From Herbaspirillum seropedicae (lineage in GTDB: Bacteria > Pseudomonadota > Gammaproteobacteria > Burkholderiales > Burkholderiaceae_D): a stretch of 64,000 nt of DNA. The notes under the pieces are model-generated. The model was not told the origin of the DNA. It saw only the letters and a program-made list of their open reading frames with translations, and searched no databases. Of this stretch, positions 60,790 to 64,000 are shown one piece after another. Each line of letters starts with the position of its first letter. The first letter of the stretch is position 1. The position numbers and the translations under genes were made by a program. The stretch is from NCBI RefSeq assembly GCF_001040945.1, contig NZ_CP011930.1, forward strand, positions 186,001 to 250,000, written 5' to 3'.

Positions 60790-60845
60790 GTCTCGCTCCT
60801 TGTTTGATGAGTGTTAGGGTAGAACGCCAGCGGGGAAGAGAAAGC

Positions 60846-61574
60846 TCATAGACCGGTGCCGACAAAGCTGCGCAGTTCCGGCGTGACGGGCGCATCGAGA
60901 ATCTCGGGGCCGCCCTGTTCCCACACCTGGCCCTGATGCATGAAGATGACCTGGTCGGCGACACGGCGCGCAAAGGCCATCTCATGCGTCACCAGAATCA
61001 TGGTCATGCCCTCGCTGGCCATCTGCTCCATGACCTTGAGCACCTCGCCGGTCAGTTCAGGATCAAGCGCCGAGGTCACCTCGTCGAACAGCATCAGTTG
61101 CGGCTGCAACGCCAGCGAACGGGCGATGGCCACGCGTTGCTGCTGGCCGCCCGACAATTGCTCGGGATAGGCGCCAGCCTTGTCGGCCAGGCCCACCCGC
61201 GCCAGCACTTGCTGCGCCAGCGTCTGCGCTTGATCGGCTGGCATGCGCTTGACCGCGGTCGGACCCAGGGTGATGTTCTGCAGCACCGTCAGGTGCGGGA
61301 ACAGGTTATAGCCCTGGAAGACGATGCCGACGTCGCGGCGCAAGCCGCGCAGGTCCAGCCCCGCAGCGTGCAGGGCATGGCCGCAGACGCTGATCTGGCC
61401 GGCATCGATCTGCTCCAGCCGGTTGATGCAGCGCAGGGCGGTACTCTTGCCCGATCCGCTCTTGCCGATGATGGCCACCACCTCGCCGCGTGCAACCTGA
61501 AAGGAGACGCCGCGCAGCACGGTGTTGCTGCCGAATCGCTTGTGGACGCCTTGTAGTTCAACGACGGTGTGCAT
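60846..61574 (-). CDS. Amino-acid-type ABC transporter ATP-binding protein
   Basis: A 242-residue ATPase of the GlnQ/HisP type: Walker A GKSGSGKST, Q-loop VFQGYNLFPHLTVLQN, signature LSGGQQQRVAIARSLA, Walker B LMLFDEVTSALDPEL and switch VTHEMAFARRVADQ. GTG/ATG choice is settled by MHTVVELQGVHKRFG at 61574. It overlaps the second permease gene by 17 bp. The frame continues upstream to 61715 only as a shadow of that permease. Confidence 0.94.
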   Translation of the reverse strand: MHTVVELQGVHKRFGSNTVLRGVSFQVARGEVVAIIGKSGSGKSTALRCINRLEQIDAGQISVCGHALHAAGLDLRGLRRDVGIVFQGYNLFPHLTVLQNITLGPTAVKRMPADQAQTLAQQVLARVGLADKAGAYPEQLSGGQQQRVAIARSLALQPQLMLFDEVTSALDPELTGEVLKVMEQMASEGMTMILVTHEMAFARRVADQVIFMHQGQVWEQGGPEILDAPVTPELRSFVGTGL

Positions 61575-62205
61575 GGAGTTTCCTTTCGAGCGCCCGGCTC
61601 CAGCGCGACAAGGGATAACACATGGCGAAGTACAGCAGCGCGGCGCTGCCGAAATACAGGAAGGGCTGGAAGGTGGAGTTGTTGAGCACCTTGGCGTTAT
61701 AGGAAAGTTCGGCAAAGCCGATCACCAGCGATGCCACCGAGGTGTTCTTGATGACCTGCACCGCAAAGCCCACCGTGGGCGGCGTGGCCATGCGCAGGGC
61801 TTGCGGCAGCACGATCATGCGCATGCGTTGCCAGCGGCTCAGGCCGATGCATTCGGCGGCCTCCCACTGGCTCTTGTGGACCGACTGGATGCAGCCGCGC
61901 CAGATCTCTCCGAGGAAGGCGCTGGTATAGATCAGCATGGCCGTGGCGGCTGCCGGCAAGGCCTCGACCGTGCCGACGCCGGCCAGCGCCGGCCCATAGA
62001 AGCACACACCCATCAGGACCAGCAGCGGCGTGCCCTGGATCAGCTGTATCCAGGCGGCGGCCAGTCGCCGCAAGGGCCGCAGCGCAGAGACCCGGGCCAG
62101 CGCCAGCGCCAGGCCGGCCATCCCGCCCAGCAGCAGCGTCAGGCCTGACAGCAGGACCGTGCCCCAGGCCCCCTGCAGCAAGGACAGCAATTGTTCTTCG
62201 GACAT
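61558..62205 (-). CDS. Amino-acid-type ABC transporter permease, second subunit
   Basis: A 215-residue HisM/HisQ-type permease with about five membrane helices. The EAA-like loop is SVHKSQWEAAECIGLSRWQR with VLPQALRMATPP. IQLIQGTPLLVLMGVCFYG is the conserved N-terminal segment. ATG 62205 with GAGG upstream is chosen over GTG 62217. Partner of the permease at 62218-62901. Confidence 0.92.
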   Translation of the reverse strand: MSEEQLLSLLQGAWGTVLLSGLTLLLGGMAGLALALARVSALRPLRRLAAAWIQLIQGTPLLVLMGVCFYGPALAGVGTVEALPAAATAMLIYTSAFLGEIWRGCIQSVHKSQWEAAECIGLSRWQRMRMIVLPQALRMATPPTVGFAVQVIKNTSVASLVIGFAELSYNAKVLNNSTFQPFLYFGSAALLYFAMCYPLSRWSRALERKLHAHRR

Positions 62206-62217
62206 GGCCGGCCTCAC

Positions 62218-62901
62218 TCAGAGCGGCGTGCCCAGCTTGCGCCGGCGCGTGAAGACCAGTTGCCCCAGCAGCCAGAAGCCGGCCCGCATCAGGCAGGCCA
62301 GCGCCAGGTAGGCGGCCCACAACAGCAGAAACACCTCGAAGTTGCGGAAGGTATCGGACTGCACCCGATTGGCCACGCCCAGCAATTCCTCGGCACCCAC
62401 CGATGAGAGGATGCTGGAGGCCAGCATCATCAGGACGAACTGGCTGGTCAGGGCCGGCCAGACCCGCTCCACCGCCGGCAGCAGGACCACGTGCCAGAAC
62501 ACCTGCGCGGGCGACAGTCCCAGGCAGCTGGCTGCTTCAAGCTGGCCGTGATGGATCGACTCCAGGCCGGCGCGGACGATCTCGCAGCTATAGGCGCCGA
62601 TGTTGATGACCAGCGCCAGCGTGGCGCCGGCCATGATAGGCATGGTCACGCCCACCGAGGAAAGGCCGAAGATCAGGAAGTAGCACTGGATCAGCAAGGG
62701 CGTATTGCGGATCAGCTCGACATAGCCGCTCACGGCCGCGCGCAGCCAGCCATGCCGGCTGCCGCGCGCCACCGCGCAGGCGGCGCCCAGCACGAAACCC
62801 AGCAGCGTGGCCAGGAAGGACAGCTGGACCGTGGTCCAGGCGCCCTGCAGCAGCAGCGGCCAATGGGCGGCCACGCTGGCGAAATCGAATTCGTAATGCA
62901 T
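62218..62901 (-). CDS. Amino-acid-type ABC transporter permease, first subunit
   Basis: A 227-residue HisM/HisQ-type permease: LLLQGAWTTVQLSFLATLLG, YVELIRNTPLLIQCYFLIFG, SCEIVRAGLESIHHGQLEAA (EAA loop), LGLSPAQVFWHVVLLPAVER. It is the first transport gene of the operon, 32 bp after the 2-hydroxy-acid dehydrogenase, and 12 bp before the second permease. Confidence 0.92.
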   Translation of the reverse strand: MHYEFDFASVAAHWPLLLQGAWTTVQLSFLATLLGFVLGAACAVARGSRHGWLRAAVSGYVELIRNTPLLIQCYFLIFGLSSVGVTMPIMAGATLALVINIGAYSCEIVRAGLESIHHGQLEAASCLGLSPAQVFWHVVLLPAVERVWPALTSQFVLMMLASSILSSVGAEELLGVANRVQSDTFRNFEVFLLLWAAYLALACLMRAGFWLLGQLVFTRRRKLGTPL

Positions 62902-62933
62902 GTCTGCTCCTCGCTCGGATGATCGGGCGATGC

Positions 62934-64000
62934 CTAGGCCTGCAAGCGGCGCAGGTAGCTTGCATCGAGCTGGTCGATATCGGGACAGGCCAGCAGGGCC
63001 AGCACCCGATCCACTTCGCTGCGCAGGATCTCCAGCGCCCGCGTCGCACCAGCCTGCCCGCCCGCCGCCAGGCCATAGGTGGTGGCGCGCCCCAGCAGGA
63101 CGGCGTCAGCGCCCAGCGCAATGGCCTTGACGATGTCGGCGCCGCGCCGGAAGCCGCCGTCGAGCATCACGGTCAGTTGCCCCTTCACGGCCGCCACCAC
63201 CTCGGGCAGCACGTCCATCGTCGAGAGTGCGCCATCGAGCTGACGCCCGCCGTGGTTGGAGAGGACGATGCCATCCACCCCCAGCGCCACGGCGCGTTGC
63301 GCATCCTCTACCTGCATCACACCCTTCAAGACCAGCTTGCCCGGCCAGATGCCGCGCAGCCATTGCACATCAGCCCAGTCCAGCGCCGCTGACAGCGATT
63401 GGCCCAGGATGGCGGCGGCCGCACCGCGCACGCTGGTCTGATCCGGCGGCAGCAGATCGCCCAGATTGGCGAAGCGGGGGAAACCGTGCGGATAGAGGAT
63501 GTCGATGAGCCAGCGCGGATGGCGCAGCACGTCGAGCTTGTTGCGCCAGTCCAGGCGGCGTGGGCTGCTGAAGTTGCGCGCATCCCATTCGCGCTTGCCA
63601 TAGACGGCGCTGTCGGTGGTGAGCACCAGCACGCCGATGCCGGCTGCCTGCGCCCGCTGCGCGACGCTGGCCACGAATGCACGGTCGCGGTACAGGTAGA
63701 CCTGCTGCCACACCTGCGCGCCTGAGCGGCGCACCACTTCTTCCAGCGAGGTGGTCGATACATTGGTCAAGACGAAGGGCACTCCGGCAGAGGCGGCGGC
63801 GCTGGCCATGGCGACATCACCCTCGCGCGCCAGCAGGCCGCTGAATCCGGTCGGACCGATCAGGAAGGGGGAGGCGATGTCCTGGCCGAAGAGCCTGCGC
63901 CCCTGCCGGCGCACCGAGACGTCCACCAGCGTGCGCGGCAGGAAACCGATGCGGGTGAAGACCTCGCGGTTATGGCGCAGGCTGATTTCTTCCTCGGCCC
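62934..64000 (-). CDS. FMN-dependent 2-hydroxy-acid dehydrogenase (LldD/mandelate dehydrogenase family), 5' end missing
   Basis: The frame runs off the right edge; 355 residues are visible. Upstream of Met/Val at 63926 it continues as REVFTRIGFLPRTLVDV, the conserved family start. FMN-binding and active-site motifs are PFLIGPTGFSGLL, QVYLYRDRAF, TTDSAVYGKREWD, WPGKLVLKGV (Lys), LSNHGGRQLDGA (catalytic His, Arg) and MLDGGFRRGADIVKAIALGA. It oxidises an L-2-hydroxy acid such as lactate or mandelate. It leads an amino-acid-type ABC operon, suggesting that the imported compound or its product is a 2-hydroxy acid. Confidence 0.92.
   Translation of the reverse strand, partial: AEEEISLRHNREVFTRIGFLPRTLVDVSVRRQGRRLFGQDIASPFLIGPTGFSGLLAREGDVAMASAAASAGVPFVLTNVSTTSLEEVVRRSGAQVWQQVYLYRDRAFVASVAQRAQAAGIGVLVLTTDSAVYGKREWDARNFSSPRRLDWRNKLDVLRHPRWLIDILYPHGFPRFANLGDLLPPDQTSVRGAAAAILGQSLSAALDWADVQWLRGIWPGKLVLKGVMQVEDAQRAVALGVDGIVLSNHGGRQLDGALSTMDVLPEVVAAVKGQLTVMLDGGFRRGADIVKAIALGADAVLLGRATTYGLAAGGQAGATRALEILRSEVDRVLALLACPDIDQLDASYLRRLQA

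Noticed and set aside
1..64000. CRISPR array, rRNA and tRNA genes
   Set aside because: No regularly spaced repeats and no recognisable rRNA or tRNA cloverleaf segments were seen. A covariance-model scan would be needed to exclude a tRNA fully.

Overview
The window is high-GC betaproteobacterial chromosome, most like Herbaspirillum or a close relative (Oxalobacteraceae, Burkholderiales). This rests on gene content and order: livMGF, putA without a DNA-binding domain, hslVU, a Burkholderiales-type 16-stranded porin, cyaY / lptM-lysA, and fmdB-DUF502-aspS with nudB-EEP-clsB further on. The genus is an inference; no rRNA or other marker is present.

Left part (1-27.1 kb), core chromosome. It holds the end of a branched-chain amino acid ABC transporter (livM', livG, livF), the proline catabolic enzyme putA, the protease hslVU with a small basic protein, a major porin, a Sel1-repeat protein, and a TonB-dependent siderophore receptor with a Fur-like box. 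Next come an orphan GspG-like pseudopilin, cyaY divergent from lptM-lysA, an Ala-rich membrane protein, a sodium:solute symporter, a trehalose cluster (otsB-GH15-otsA) and fmdB-DUF502-aspS. Several genes end in clear intrinsic terminators.

Middle part (about 27.3-52.0 kb), a tail-only Mu-like element that I read as an R-type tailocin (phage-tail bacteriocin) locus. A leftward operon encodes a complete contractile tail: sheath, tube, E/E' chaperones with a probable -2 frameshift, tape measure, U, X, D, V, W, J, I and fibres. A second, paralogous J-I-fibre set and two paralogous 395-residue spike-like proteins follow. A phage repressor whose S24 Ser/Lys dyad is replaced (Ala186, Arg223) sits at the divergence point. 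A rightward operon encodes a Ner-like protein, a winged-helix protein, a DUF3102-like protein, a DD35E MuA-type transposase, a MuB-type ATPase, a Mor/C-type activator and a lysis cassette. No portal, terminase, protease, scaffold or capsid gene is present. The likely logic is repressor control, early expression, Mor/C-type activation of tail and lysis genes, and release by lysis.

Right part (52.4-64 kb). It holds an MHS-family transporter and a metal-dependent amidohydrolase that probably form an operon, a LysR regulator, and then nudB-EEP-clsB. This last group usually lies next to aspS, so the block from the element through the LysR gene appears to split a conserved neighbourhood. A thiolase follows. 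On the minus strand are an amino-acid-type ABC transporter (two permeases, ATPase, binding protein) and an FMN-dependent 2-hydroxy-acid dehydrogenase that runs off the right edge.

The points most worth a second look are the doubled baseplate J-I module in a headless element, the -2 frameshift site GAGAG-TGA, the apparently non-cleavable repressor with an AAATTACA operator set, and the intact transposase in a tail-only locus.
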